Assembly (NCBI GenBank): GCA_021107635.1
Contig: JAIOSL010000030.1
Coordinates: 1-37,531, forward strand
Direction of reading: 5' to 3'
Source: an archaeon
GTDB lineage: Archaea; B1Sed10-29; WALL01; JAGHAM01
Length of the DNA stretch: 37,531 nt
Numbering within the stretch: position 1 is the first letter of the stretch; each line of letters begins with the position of its first letter. A program made the position numbers and the translations under genes. The notes under the pieces were generated by a model that was not told the DNA's origin, made no database searches, and saw nothing but the letters and a program-made list of their open reading frames with translations. Positions 1 through 15,000 of this stretch are shown here, piece after piece.

Positions 1-3000
1 ACTAGAATCAGATTCAGTAATATCTTTTATAAACCAACCAAAGTTAGCAGAGGAATTACTAACAAAACTTTGTGCATCTTCTGTGACATTAAATGAAATC
101 CAAGACTCTTCTTCAGTATTACTTAAGCTTGCAGTGTCAGTTGCCGTTGAAGAATAATCTCCTCCAGAAGTAGACCATTCACCACTAACAGAGTAATTAT
201 TCCAAGTAACACCAAGTTCAGTCCAATTTCTAGTAGGGTTCTGTTGAATTCTGTGCACCCCATGAGTTCTAGAGGAATTAGTATCTCCACTAGGAATATC
301 ATAAAAATATAAATCCAAGGTTGCGTTGTCAACAGTTGCAGAAGAAGGTATAGATGATAGGTTAAACGTAATTACTCCTCTTAAATCATTTGAAGAATCA
401 TCAGAACCTACTGCAATCAAACTAGAAGTGCCATAATTGGCATCTTGTTCAGAAGATTTACTATACACATAAGAATCACTAGTGTTGGAGGGGCCTGTGA
501 GTGTTTCACCGAATCCAGGATCGGACGAATCAAGTAGGATGGTATAGTTTTGGCCTACAGTTAGATTGGTCCAGAGAGTTTTGTAACCGTCTATGCTCGT
601 ACAAGTTTGATTTTCAAATACAAAATCCGCACATTTTAGTAAGTAGTTTCCTTGAGCAGTTACTGTGAAGTTTGCACTGGATAAATTTAAGTTATCAAAA
701 TTAACAGAATATGTGCTTACAAACAAATCACTGGTTTCGCTGGTTGGACTATCTAGTTTTAGTGTGTTATAAGGACTTGTGTCAGTATGGTTATAGATAA
801 TTATCTTTTTTACGGGTATATCATCATATATCCGGATTTCGATATCAAGAATTCCAGAAGCATTTTCGATTATTTGAGTAGTTATGTTTAATAAATCTGA
901 ATTTTTGTCAATTACTATGATTGTATCGTGTTCATTTAGCTGGAACCACGTTGTTTGAGTGTTGTTAGTGTTTCCGTTTGTGTCGTTGGATAGTATGGTT
1001 ATGTTATATCTTCCAACATAAGTGGTATTAGTAAATGAAGCGTTGTATTTACCGTCTGTATTTACATCGTTCATTGAGATAATTTCATAGAAAGGTCCCC
1101 ATGATACATTTGCTCTAACAACACTAACTCCTAGTCCATCACTAACATTAGCAGTGATATTTACTGATTGCGTTTGATTGTAAGTTGTTCCAGATACTGG
1201 GTTAAGATCAGTTACATTTGGACCTCCTTGAACGTTTAATGTTTCTTCTGCAGTTTGAACTGATTTGTTGTAGTAAGCACTAAGATTATTTTGTATTTTG
1301 CAGTAATAACTTTGAGATCCTTCAGATTGAGTAGAAAAGTCTAAAGTGTATGTTGCTTTTCCGGACAATTTGGTATAGTTAGAATCTAAGTAATTTGTTG
1401 AATTGTAAAAATCAACAGAATAGCCAGATATTGCATTTTGAGTGTCATTTTCAGTTACGTTGCAGGTAATAGTATTAGTTCCAGTAGAAACAGTTCCTGT
1501 TGGTGTTTCCCAACGTACATCAGATTTGCCCCATACATAAAATGTTTTGTATGCTAGCGTGTCGTTCAAGTTGCTTGAGTTATCTCTAACATAAATCTTA
1601 ACAACATGCAATCCTATAGACCAACTTGAGTTTGTGCAGATGGTTTGGTTGGTCCAGTTACTCGTGAAAGGATCGGTTAAGTTTTGTTCAATTAAACTGC
1701 TACTCCAATTGTATTCAATCCAAGACACGTTAATGGTTTCATTCCATTGTGCAGTGATTTCTAAACACTCTCCTCTGTAGATATTTGTTTCGTTTGTTTG
1801 GTATGTTGATCCAACAACGAAAGGAGCGACGATATCAGCACTGCTTGAAACAGTAAGACTGTCTGAATCTTCGAATGTATCAGATGAGTTATATTGTGCA
1901 CTGGCATTATCTGAGATATTGCATTTAATGGAATACACTCCTGCACTACCAACAGTAAAGTTATATTCTGCCCAACCACTTGAATTAGTATAATTGAAAC
2001 CTAGGAAGGTTGTATCTCTCCAAAATGAAACATTATAACCGTTCAATCCAGAACTGGAATTAGAATCAGTGACTTTACAAGACATAATAGTATAATTATT
2101 TTCTTGCATACTACCAGGAACAACAGAACCCTCAGAGATACTTGCCCATCCCCACACTTCAATAGTTTGATTGGGCATGGTTCCGTTAGTGTTTCCTGAA
2201 GAATCATTTGCATATTGCTTCCATGCGAGTACTCCAGGAGTCATGCTAGTGTTTATTTGATGAGAGAAATTACTCCAATCGTCTGTGCCTGAAATACTCT
2301 GAGTTGAATTAACCCAAACACTTGAATCATTCAAAGATAATACTGCATAATCCAAGTTGTAGTTATCATGCCATGAAACATTTAAGTATAGTGTATCGCC
2401 TTTATGTGCCAAAGAAGATCCTTGTATTGTTGTATAGTTAGGAGCTATCAATTCGATTGTAGTTATGTTTGTTGTTTCATCGTTTCGAGAGTCTATGTGG
2501 TATAATGAAGTATTGGTTATGTTACATTTCAGTGTATGAGCACCAGGTGTACTTGCTGTGTAAACATAATTTGCCCAACCTGTGGAATTAGTGTTATTCG
2601 AGTTCAAATATACTCCATCTTCCCAAAATGAAACGTTATAGCCACTTATGCTGGAACTGTTGGTATCGTCTTCTATTTCGCATGAAACAAGAACTTTGCT
2701 GTTTAGAGTTGGTGTTGAATCATTGATGTTCATGTTCTTTACGTAAGCCAGACCGTATACGTTAAAGGATAAATAGCTTAGGCTGTTATTCCAGTTGTCG
2801 AACGGGTCCTTTGAGTATATTTTCACTACGTGATTTCCTAAGCGCCAAGTTGAAAGCACGTTGAGGGTGCGATTGGTCCAGTTTTGGTTGTTTGGTGAAG
2901 GTAGGCTTATTGAGTAGTTGAATAAGTCAGATAGTGTTGAATTGTATTCTGCTTTTGCTTCGTCGATGGATTCGTTCCATCTTGCATACACTTTGGCCGC

Positions 3001-6000
3001 GTTTCCTCGGTTTACTTGGGTAGTGTTGATTCCGTATGTATTTGAGTATAGGAAAGGGGGAATGGAATCAGAAGTAGAAAGGAATATAGTAGAATAATCT
3101 CTGAAAACATTGTTTGGGGCAGATATTTTGAACTCCACTGCACGAGATTCTTCGGATGCTCCGGTGAAGTTTACTATAAAGTAGAAAGTAACGTTAGTGC
3201 CGTTCGAGCCGATTCCCTCATTAGCAGATGTATTCCATTTTAAAGTTTCTCCTGAAAATGTGCCATTAAGACGTTCAGACACGTCTGTGGCATTCTTGTA
3301 CCAAACGTCTGTGCTTGCATTGATGAGCCAAGAAGCGTTAAGGTTAAGATAAGACACGTTTGATGTATTCATACTCCAATTCTGAGAGCTAGAATTAACA
3401 GAAACATCTATTTCAAACCGATATACCTGGTCTGTATTTAAGTAGAATGTTTTGTTTAGTCCGGAATCAGTCAAAGACCCGCTAGAGTGTGCGCTTGAGT
3501 TGTAAATGCGTATTTCGGAAACATCTAAGTCTAATGGACTGTCTATAACGTTAAAGTAGTAGTATCCTATGATTTGTGGTGGTGTGCGACTAACGTTCAG
3601 TAATTTACCGTCCGGGTTGACCATGTAAGCAAACACCCTGAAACTGCCAGTGTCGCCATTAGGGTTCCATGCTGTCCATAGAGGAGCTAAATGTATTACA
3701 TTGCATGAACCACATGGAGAGCTTAGGTTTCCTGCTTGAGACCCGTTATATTGCACTGATTGTTGCACCCATGACCCTGAAACATTTTTTTCTACGCCTA
3801 GTATGACATAACCGCTAAAGTTAACTGAACCCCAGTTCAGTATCGGCGCGCCTCTTTTTTCTTCCAGGTCTACTTGTAAACCGGGTTTTTTCGCCCAGTC
3901 TAATTGTGTTTCTGGTACGGCCCAAGCGTATGAAGGTTCGCTTGTCTCAATTTGGGAGTGTAAAAGAATTGGTTTGTCTGAAGTGATTATGCATGTGCCG
4001 CTTGATGTGGTGTGGGAGTAGTAGTATCCGCCAGTGTCGTTGTTTGAGATGCCTGTGGATGTGCAGTTGTCTGTTACTGTAGTTCCATTGAAGAGTATCC
4101 ATGCACTCATGACGTGATTTCCGCCATCGGCAGGATAAATAAATTTTGTTCCAACGCTTGAACCATCTGTTGAAGTGAGGTATGCTCCGCCATCACCATC
4201 ATTCGGATAACGCACGAGCGCGCTTGAGTTGGTTGTTACGTTGCATATTGCACCATCAGCAGAACCAACAATTAATACTGAGCCGTTAACTGTGATAGTT
4301 CCTGTGCTAGTGTTGCAGCCGGTCACTGAGTAGTTTATGGCTGAGTTTTCTGGATTGATTATGAGGAAGTCTCCGTTTCTTAATGTTCTGAATGAGAAGA
4401 ATGTTCCGTTCCATGTGCCGTTGTCTGAAGGTATTCTTGCTGTTCCGTCTCTAGCAGTGTACCCGTCACCCATGAGTAGAAATGTTTGAACTGGGTTGTC
4501 TGCGGTCAGTTTGTAAACATTGGGTGAGGTTGCATGGAATTCTGAGCTGCTTATGCCTGTAAGCGTGTCATCTTGAGTCACGTAGCTCTGGGTGTTGTAG
4601 TTATAGATGCTATAAGTTGTGTTCCCTCCTTCAGTAGCATGGATGGTTGTGTTTGTGTTGTCTGCGTCTTGCAAGCCCCAGAAGTAGAATGTTTTGCTTG
4701 TTGGCTGTGAGAGTGCGTCTAACGCATAAGTGAACGAATTGGGGTTGGTGTTTTTTAATGCTCCTAGGTACACAGATACGGGTTTGTCTGTTTTCACGGT
4801 GTAGAAATTGGGTGTCACTGAGGGGTTTGAAGGTAATTCAAAGTAGTTGTAGTAGTCTCCTGCATCGGATAAGTTTCCTGATGCAGATATTGATCCTCCA
4901 CTTATATCATAGCTTGTGTCATCATAATTAGCTATCACTACAAGTCCTTCGTCTGAGTCTGTTTGACTGTCATCCCATCTGTTGAAGCTTCCTTCGTAGA
5001 CAAACCAGTCAGTTGTATCATAGTTTGGTGCGGAGGCGTCATCGTATTTGTAGTATAAGTACAAGTCGTTTGCTGTTTGGTTTGCACTGATGTTGACCTG
5101 GAAGAAGAGGATTGTTTCTGTGGTGTTAAAGTCTGTCATTAAGTAAGGTAGTGCTTCTCCGCTTGTGACATTGTATATTCTGATGTCGTCGCCATCGGAT
5201 TGTACTTTTCCGTCGGATAATAATGTCTGTGTGTCTACAGTGATGTACACTAGTTGGTTTGTTAGGTTAAGTTCTGCTTGTTCGGATAAGTGTATTTGTT
5301 TTCTGTGATTGTAGAAAGCAACAGTCCAATTGTCTTGACATGATTCCAATAGGACATCTTCGTTTGGTAGGTACGTGTCGTTTCTTGTTATTGGTAGAGA
5401 AGATGCTTCTATGTCCAAGGTAAAAGAGCTGGAATTGCTTACTGTGCTTCCGGTGGTATCATTCGCCCAGACTAAAACGTTGTATGTGCCATTGTACCAG
5501 TAAATGCTTGTGTTGTATTCATAGGTATCATTACCTTTGTCGTTCATTCCGTATTCTATTTGAGTGCTGTTCGGCAAAGTGATTGTCACGGTGACATTGT
5601 CTACTGCATCATCATCTGTCACATTCGCATTTATACTGACACTCCAACCGTAACCGATGGTGCTGGCATTGAATGAAATTGAGTTTATGACTGGCTTTCC
5701 ACCTATGTCAAAAGTGAATGAATCGTTGTGTTTTAAGAAAGCGTAAACGCTGGTGTTTCCGTCGTATGTTACGTTTATCGTGTGCACTCCTGAGCTTGCT
5801 CCGGAAGGTATCACATAGTCTATTAGAGCTATTCCGGATGCATTGGTTGTGGCTGTACCTATAGAATACGAATCAGTTGTGTCGGTGAAATTAAGGGTTT
5901 GTGTGGGGATTGCTGTCCCGTTCTGATATTCGAGAGTTGCATATAAGCGTACAGTCTCTTCTTTGCTTGCATTGGTGTCGTTTACTGAGACTGTTGGTAT

Positions 6001-9000
6001 GGAAGTGTTTGAATATACGGTTATGTCAAGTAAAGTGAAGTCTCCTGTTGCGTTCGGAGAGCTAGATTCTATTCTGACTTGTTGTGGTCCAAGAGCTGCG
6101 TTCGAGCCGATGTCTGCTGTTATGTTGTTCCAGAATAGTACGCCAGAGGCCAGTGATGCTATCGTCTTGTTTGTTTGGCCTGAACTGTTTGTCCAACCGG
6201 AAGGCAAGGAATAATTGAGTGATACGTTTCCTGCTGTACTCCCGCCTGTGTTGTTTGTGTATGCTTCAAAGTCGTATGATTGTCCGCGTGTTACATTGAC
6301 TGGATGACTTTCAGTAGTTATCTCAAGAAGTCCTTCTGATCTGACTTCCAAAGTCAACGCACTTACTTGGGTGAAATTTCGTTCTTCATCAGGATTGTTG
6401 TATTCCAGGGTTATGTTGAGGACATAGTTATTGTCTGGGGTGCTGGAGTTCACTGTTATTGTGAAGTTTGTTGTACTGTTTGCTAAAGTAGTTATGTTGC
6501 CTATGTTTTTTGTGGATGATGAAGTTCCTTCTACAGTACAATTAAAGCCAGTGATACTCGGACAGTTCAGAGTTATGTTTGCATCAGTCATGTTCACTGA
6601 CCATTGGTTCTGGAAAGTGAAATTGTACTTTGCTGCTTGTGTTTTGTATACCCTGCTCGTGTTTAATGTGCTCTCGAAGGTGCTTGTTGTTTTGATTATT
6701 GTTATGTTGCGCGTGTCGTTGTAGGTGTAATCAAAGTTCGTGCCGTTAGCTGTCACGTTCCAGTACAAGGTATAAGTACCTGCTGGGACATCGCCCACTG
6801 GATATCCTGTGCTGTTATCCCATTTTTTGGTGCATGTGCTGTTTTCTGGTATGTTCGCGCATTGTTTTGTTTCGGTGTTCGGTCCGAATCCAGCATACGA
6901 ACCATCTTGCTTGATCAAGGATAGTGTCACATTCGGACTTATGAGTGTGTTGTTGATTGCTTGGACAGTGACGTTAATCCAATCAATTGTGTCGCTAACT
7001 TCGTACTCATCGACGGAATGCTCATACAAGTTCTCGTGTGTTATGTTGGTTACGTTCAATGTTCCTTTTATGATTTCAAACTCGTACGAGCTTAGGAGGT
7101 AATTGCCTGCATAGTCGTATAGCACGTTCCCGCTAGAGTCCTGTAGTTCAGAATAGACGCGATATGTCCCTGTAATCGTATTAGAAGTGCTCCAGCCTCC
7201 TTCGGTGTTCCAGATTGAGGTAAGATTGAGTTCATCTCCTGCTTGCAGGACTCGCAGTGTCGGGGTGCCTCCCCTATCGTTTACTACTGCTGGCATTTGG
7301 TTTGCCCATGAACCGTTGTTGTATCTTTGGACTAACATCCATAGATATCCTCTGATGGTTTCGTTTCCGTTGTTCTCTAGGTTTACATATCTGTCTTCTT
7401 CGTATGAATTGCCTAAAACTATGTCTGGATTGTATTTTCGTCCGTGTTTTGGTGTTAAAAATAGTGTTTCAGCGTCTTCTCCCGCTGATTCAAAGTATGC
7501 TTGTGCTGATGCGTTGCATACAATTTTGTACCCTGCATTTAAGGTCATTCCTGAGAAAAGTATTTTGTTGGGGTACGGTGCATTGTTTGTTGTTGAAGAT
7601 TGATTGTTGGTGTTGGTTCCATTTGTAGCGTATAGTCTGCATAAAGTGTTTGGTTCTTTAATGGCCATGGCAACATAGTCTGCGTTCTGTGGTAATATGA
7701 AGACTTTATCAAACTCGGAGTATGGTAAAAACGTAGATGCTTCTCCTGCATCTCCATCCGCTTGTTGGTATGCCCCTATTGTAGCATTAGCTACTATCCT
7801 TGTTGCAGGTTCATCTCCATGGCCTGAACCAGAAGGTCGCTCATATGCTGTTTCTCCTGCATCCAACATCATTGTGGTGTCTGTTCCATCTGAGTAGTAT
7901 ATTGTTACATTAGTGTTGTTTTCTGTTGCTGCTATTTGCACATAGTTTGATGCCACACCCCATAACTCAGTGCTTGCAGGGTACATCGGGAATGGATCGC
8001 CATTGTTATCTCCAACGTAATGAGCAAGTATTGAGACATTGGATTCGATGATTATTGAATTTCCGAGATCTGTTGCACTGTCTGGTGAAGCTCCTTCTGG
8101 GATAGTATATGTTTTGTTGGTGAAACTGCCTTGAGTTAGAGTAAAGTTGCCATCGCTTGACATTAATGATACTGAAGGTCCTGAGGCCGAGCCGTTATAG
8201 ACAAGAATTCTTGCGTCTCCGAAAGGAGAATAAAAGCCCACTATCGGTGGATTGTATCGTGTGTGATGATATACGAACTTGGTTCCTGCGAAACTTATTG
8301 GATTAAGAGTTGTTCCGAAAGACCCCAATTGTGTTCCAGTCGATAATGGCCCTTCAGCAGATAATGCTCCGCCAGCTGTCAAGTACGCGCTTGCGAAAGA
8401 TGTTGTTCCTTGTTCATCTAATGAAGTCTCCGTCCCCCCTATTTGTATTGTGCTGCCATTAACATAGCTGCCTACATCAATGCTGTCTCCGGTCATGGCT
8501 TCGTTGAGTATGTAATAAAGTTCTTGTGGTGAAGAATATGTGAACACCCCCACTTCATCAGAAACACTGTCTTCAATGTTTACATCATTTGAGTTTCCAT
8601 AATACATGTAGATGTTGTTTGATCCTGTGTTTAGTATTTTTGCTTGGAACCAAACGGATGTGTTTGTGGTGTTGCAATCTTCTTCCAGCCAGTGGGTTAA
8701 GTTGGTTGTTTCACTGCTCAACACTTGTTCTGATCCTGGTGTTGTAGTGGGGTAAGTATCTTTGTATTCTGTTCCGTACATGACTAGTCCAGGTTTTGCA
8801 GATATCGCGCCACCGAATTCGTCTGTGTGTGAACCGTCATGAAGATTTTCTTCTTCGACTGCATATTCGAGAGAATACGCAGTTACATTTCGGATTGCTT
8901 CGTGAGCGTTATCTCCTCCATCTTCTGTCATTATTTTTCCTATTATTGCCGGAGTTGAAGTAAAACCTGTAGTAGAATAAGTGTTGAATGAATGTGACCC

Positions 9001-12000
9001 TTCTACTATTGCCGCGTTCCATCTTGTTGTTTCTGTGGAATAGAATCCCACGGGCAATGCAAGCCAAGTGATTTCTTCATTAGTAAATGAGGGGTCTGAA
9101 GTATCTGATGCTTCTACGAACACTTGGAATCCAGTTAACACGCTCAAATCATCGCTTGTACTAGGAGTCAAGTCGGATTGTCTTGTTTTGATTTCTTCAC
9201 TGTTATTTAATGAAATGGTGTTTGCTATGATTACTGGTGCTGAAGAATAAGAATAATCAAAAGTGACTGTTCTATACGATGAACCACCACCTACAAAGCT
9301 TCCTGCTTGCAATTTTTCTCCCATTAAGATATGAGTTCCTTCTTTTACTGCAATCCAACCGAGAGTTTCGTTCGGGTGAATTTGGTCAAGGTTTGTTGAT
9401 TCTTGAATAGTAATATTAAATCCTGTTTCGTTGACACTTCCTACTCGTGAGAATGCTTCGTCGGCATTATTAATTGAATTTAAACTTGCTACTAAGATTG
9501 GTTGTTCTCCGGTTGCGTTTAAGTGAGCGAAGTTTATCCAGGACCAAGTGCTGTTTATAGATGCGTTTCCTGCTTCTCCGATGATTTCTCTGAACGTGTC
9601 GGTGTAATTGGTTGCTGTCGACGCTGATTTATTACCGTAATACAAGTAAAGTGTGGTTCCGCTTGTGGGTAGTTCTTCTAGATATGTCCATAGTTTGACA
9701 GAGGTTGATGAGATACTTTCAATCCAGAAAGGCACGGTTGAACTAGCAGAATAAGGAGTTGATTGGTTGGAATCAAATAAACGTATCTCGCTTTCTGAAC
9801 TTAAATGGTTTAGGGCAGAAGAGTCGGTTAGGGTTATTGGGAAAGTGAGATTGTATTGTGTTGAACCGTACGGATTGCTTATGGACAATGGCAATTCATA
9901 GGTTGTCAATGTGGTAGCAAATTGTATGTCTGAGCAGTTCAAGTTCATTTTTCCATCTGATATCAAAGTCTGCGTGTCCAAATCCAATGAAATTGGATAT
10001 TCAAAAACAGAACTACTACCTGAATTGGAGATGTTAAGGACTTCCCTGTAGTCATATGATGGTAGGTCCCAATCAAATTTGTTTGCCAAATTCACTGTGT
10101 CAAAATTTTTGTATTCGTCTTTGTCTGATTGTATATCCAATGTGCCACGTACGTTCAATGAATTGTTATAGACATTAGATTGATTTGAAACGCTTCCTGT
10201 GTTATTTGCAAACACATAGAGAAAATAATCTCCTGCAGCCCATAGATTGGTTAGGTTATATACATAGAGTCCTCCGGATGGACTCATAGGATAGGAAAGA
10301 GTTGTTTCATTTGGGTGAGTGACATACAGTAAAACATCGTCTAAGCCAGTATCATCTGATACATTTGCTTCTATATAGAAATATTCGTTTAAACCAATTT
10401 CCGTGTCGCTTATGCTAACTGAATGAATGTTCGGAGTTGAGACCACAGTTAAGTCACTGGTCGTAGAAGAACCAAGATAGTATATGCTTTCGTTTCCATC
10501 AAAAGATGCGTTTATAGTGTGTGCACCAAGAGACGCTGAACTAGATAGAGCATAAACTATGGATGCATAACCTTCTGCGTTTGTTGTTGTGTTCCCTATG
10601 AACACCACATCTGTTGAATCATTAAAGCTTATGTTTTGGTTTGCGATGCCAGAAACACCAAGTTGATCCATCAAACGCACTGAAATGGACACATTGGAAC
10701 CTTGAGCTTGAGTTGATGGCTCGAAAGACAACGAAATCAGAGAGGTGCTTTCTCTTACTGTGAAATTGACAAAATCTGAGCCAGTGTAGTTCAAAGAAGT
10801 GGAATCGATGGCATAGACTGTAATGTTGTGGACACCTTTAGTAAATGAAAGTGTTGTGTTCTGACAGCTTTCCAGAGTTACATTCGCAGCACCGTTTTTT
10901 GAATATAGGCATGTGTCCACTCCTTGCATGTCAGTAGCCGTATATTGCAGTGCTTTGCTTCCGATTCCAGTAAGGTTAGCATTATCTTCTGGAATGTAAA
11001 TTGTGACGTTTGGATGATCTGTGGGGTATATTGTCAAATTTCCGCTTGTTAGAGTGGTTCCGTCGGAATAACCGTCGTTTGGAGTGGCCTCACACTTCCA
11101 GACGTCTCCAGCTTCTGTTCCATTTGATAGCCACATATTGGTCTTGTTTTCGTAGAGAGCGTTTACCTGCTCTTCTGAGAAGGAGACATTAAACACAAGT
11201 ATGTCATCTATGGACCCATTGACATTTTCGTCCATTGTATCGCTTGCATCAGCACCTATAGTCCAATTTTGATTACTCATGACACTTCCAGTTGTTATGT
11301 CTATTTCTGAATCGGATTCAGTTCCATTGACATAAAGCTTAACCGTATTCCCTTTATCCCTTACCAATGCAATGTGATACCATTGACTAAGGTTTAAAAC
11401 ATTACCAACAAGAACAGTAGGGTTGTTATTGTCATCAATTTGTGCTTTTATTTGAATATTTCCACCACTCGGATCTGCGTGGATGTTAATATGACTGCTA
11501 GCTATTCCGTCATAATCGTTAATGAGATAACACGATTTGTTTTCAACAAAATATGCCCAAAGAGAAATGGTGAAACTATCATTGAGATTAATAGGATTGC
11601 TCTCATTAATGCCAGTATTTTCTAAAACAATATGATCCATACCACCATCAAACTGATAAGCTCCTTTACCATCATAACCACCAGTTCTGTTCCAAATGGC
11701 GTCTGAAACTGTTCCATTATAATCATTCTCTGAATAGTCTCTTGTGTAGGTTGAGTTGGAACCACCCTCGAAAGGTAGGTTCAAAACAGTTATGGATGAA
11801 TCGTTCAGATACCAATTATAGATATTTTTTACTGAATCGCTGTCTGCATCGCTCGTGGATTGATTATAACAAGTTAAATCTCCATAAGTCAAATTCCATA
11901 CAGAGCTTGAGTCGAGTATTGGAGCAGTATGAGTTGGTTGAGTATTTGCAACAGTGAAATTCCAAGTGTTTGTGAAATTAGTGTTGCTGCCAGTGTCATT

Positions 12001-15000
12001 GAACCACCAATACCATTGCACTGTTTGACCTCTAGTCGCATTGATTATCTTTGTTATCTCAATTTCTTCTGGTGCAGTCCACGCAACAACACTGTCATTG
12101 ACCCAGTCAGTACCATTGTAAAGAGAGAATATGTAATCTTCCCCGGCAACCGTGTCATTTAGAGTCACATTGAAGTATACTATTCCTCCTGTCTTGGTAC
12201 TATCAGAAGCATTGGTCTCATTGTTCGACCAGGTTGGTGTGTTCGGGTCGCTCCAGTTCAAAAAGACTGTCCGGTTAGCATTTCCCCAATCAGACTGGCT
12301 TGTATTATCAAAACATTGCACGTTCCAAATGAAAGTAACATTCTCTAGGTTGATTAAATTGAACAATGTAGTATTAGTGATTCCAGTGACACTGTTTGTT
12401 TGATTAAGAGACCAACCAGAGATGTTATGCCATAAACTACAATTCATTAAATCAACATCATCTGTCACAGAAACATTGAAAGTCAAATTCACGTATCTGT
12501 TTGAATCATTCACATGATTATCTAAAGGAGTTACAAGAGTTACATTCGGAGGAGCAGAAATAATAAAAGTCCGTGTTTCTGTACACACTTCGTTGCCATC
12601 CTTGTCAATCACACAAGCATAATAGGTGTAAGTGTCTTGGCCCAAACCAGTAAAGTTGCGGTCTAGATCATAAGTATTAGATTCATAACTTGCTTGAACT
12701 TCACTGAGTGATAACGTACGATTCCAGAGTTTTACTTCATCAATAGAACCATTGAAATGCCTGTCTCCAGTACCTTGTCCGCGCATGCCAATGAACAGCG
12801 GCTCATTTGATGTGGACGGAGTTCCACTGAGAATTTGGGTGTCTCTGAGACTACCGTCAATGTACAAACTCAAGTGAGAACTGTTGTATGTGCCAACAAT
12901 ATGATACCAGATTTCTTCGTTGAGACCTCCGATAGGAGGTTCATTAGTATAGTTTCGCCCTAGGTTTGTGTCCACAGCAAACTCAAACTCGGAATTATCC
13001 GTGTTATGCTGCAAGTTGAATCCATTGTCCGCGTTCCTGTTGAAAATTTGTGCCCAGCTATTGCTTTGAGAATTTTCTTTCACCCATGCTTCAACACTGA
13101 AATTGCTCCCAACATTAAATTCCGACTGGCTGGAGATATTCATGTAATCATCACTGCCATCAAACACAGCATACCCTCCACGATTTACAGCGCTCAAATT
13201 GACTATGTACGCTCCACCGGTCAAAACGCCATTGTTCGCGTAAGGTGAATTACCGTACACTGTGTTGCCAGAAACATTCTCGAAATCCCAATAGCCAACC
13301 AAATCGTTATCAAAAACAATATATGCACTCCTATCAAGCGAGCCAGAAACATTCACGTCCACATAAATCCAATTATTTGCGGAAGCAGTACCATTAGAAG
13401 GAGTTTGTGATGTAAATTCTATTGACGGAGCAGTCTGCTGCTGGATAGTGAAATTCTTAGTAGTCAAATAAGATTCTACATCGCTTGCATTGTCATCTGC
13501 TCTCGTTGTCACATTCATCTTGTAAGTTCCATTAGGAACGTTTGTAGTGTCAAAATAAATGCTCACGCTAGAATCATCATTACTGTAAAAGCTTGCGTTT
13601 ATAGTATAGTTGATGCTTCCATCTGGATTGCATAGGTATAAGGAGTGATTCACAGATCCAATACTATCTGGGTCTTTTGATACCCCAATTCCAATAGTCA
13701 TGTTGTCATAGAACGTTCCGTTCAAAACATAGTCTCCACAAGTACCTGTTGTGTGGCAAGGATGGTTTTCAGGAATTTTACCTTGAGCATAGTGTTCTAT
13801 GCTGGGCATTGAAATGGGGTTATTCATACGTTCTATCTCATCAGAATATAAAGAGAGATTAGTATAGTTATTTCCATAGATGTCTTCAACATAAACACCC
13901 AATTGAATTTCATCTCCATCCTTTCTAGAACTTAACCAGAGATCCCCCGTAAAGTTCTGTTGTGTGACATTGAAACCATCATCACCAACTTGCCAAGATG
14001 TATTTGTATTGGCAAAGCTTACATTAGTTCCAGAACTTCCATTGACATATCGTATGTTATAAGACCCTGAATCCTCGCTTGTCGTGTAATACAAATAGAA
14101 ATTGTCAGTAGAACCGATGCCAGCAAAAAGACCATTTATCACTGAGAAACAGGTTTGGGAGTACGAACTGTTCCTTGAAGAATAAGATATATCATCCAAG
14201 CATGAGGTATCCAGCGACTCCAGAAAAACACAGTTATCGTTCACGATAGGATCTGCGGTCACTTTAGCATACCCATCAGTTATTTTTTTATTTGAGTAAC
14301 GAGTGTTCCAAATCGCCAGCTCTTCAAGCGTACCATTGAAATAGTACTGATTAGTGCCATTGGAGTTGTCCCTACCAAACTCCAGTGCATCAACACCAGA
14401 CACATTTGCCAAAAAATAGGTTGAATTCTCATCTCCATTAGTATAATTCACGCTAATGTTTTCTGCATTAACAAAAACAGTATTGCCAGAACCATTGACA
14501 GCCCAATTGATGTAATACCACTTGTCTGCTTCGAAAATGTTCTGGCCAATAGTCTCAAGTGATACCTGGGTAGAGCCATTGCTGTCTAATCTAAGGAACA
14601 GCTCGTCTTGCTTCAAACCAAATTGGAAGAGATTTCCACTGTCATTATGATCAGAATAACTTACCACTACCTGACCAGGCAAGGTAACCACATTTGCTTT
14701 GAACCAAACAGAGATTAAACCTTCTGTGAGATTAAAAGAACCAGCTGGAATAGTAACATAGTCATCATTGCCATCAAAACCAAGCGCACTCGTTAGAAAA
14801 GAAGGTTCCCCATAATCGCTGCCATTGTAAGTCCCATTGTTTCCATTCACAGTATCAATAATCGATCCACTTTGTTCGTTCATGTGCCATAGGCCTTCAA
14901 TTCCGGGCACCCCAGAGGGTATTTCGTTAGCTATTGGGTCATAGGAACTGTTACAGTAATATGTCTTCAGTGGTTCGGTTGGAGAACTTGAGTAGTTTAT

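Noticed and set aside
123-1979. Minus-strand track ORFs at 123-332 and 1761-1979
   Set aside because: Same strand but a different frame from the giant gene, where the giant frame gives clear domain sequence.
5963-8467. Plus-strand track ORFs of 60-138 aa across 6-8.5 kb
   Set aside because: They are antisense shadows of the giant minus-strand frame; none has a family motif or a ribosome-binding site.
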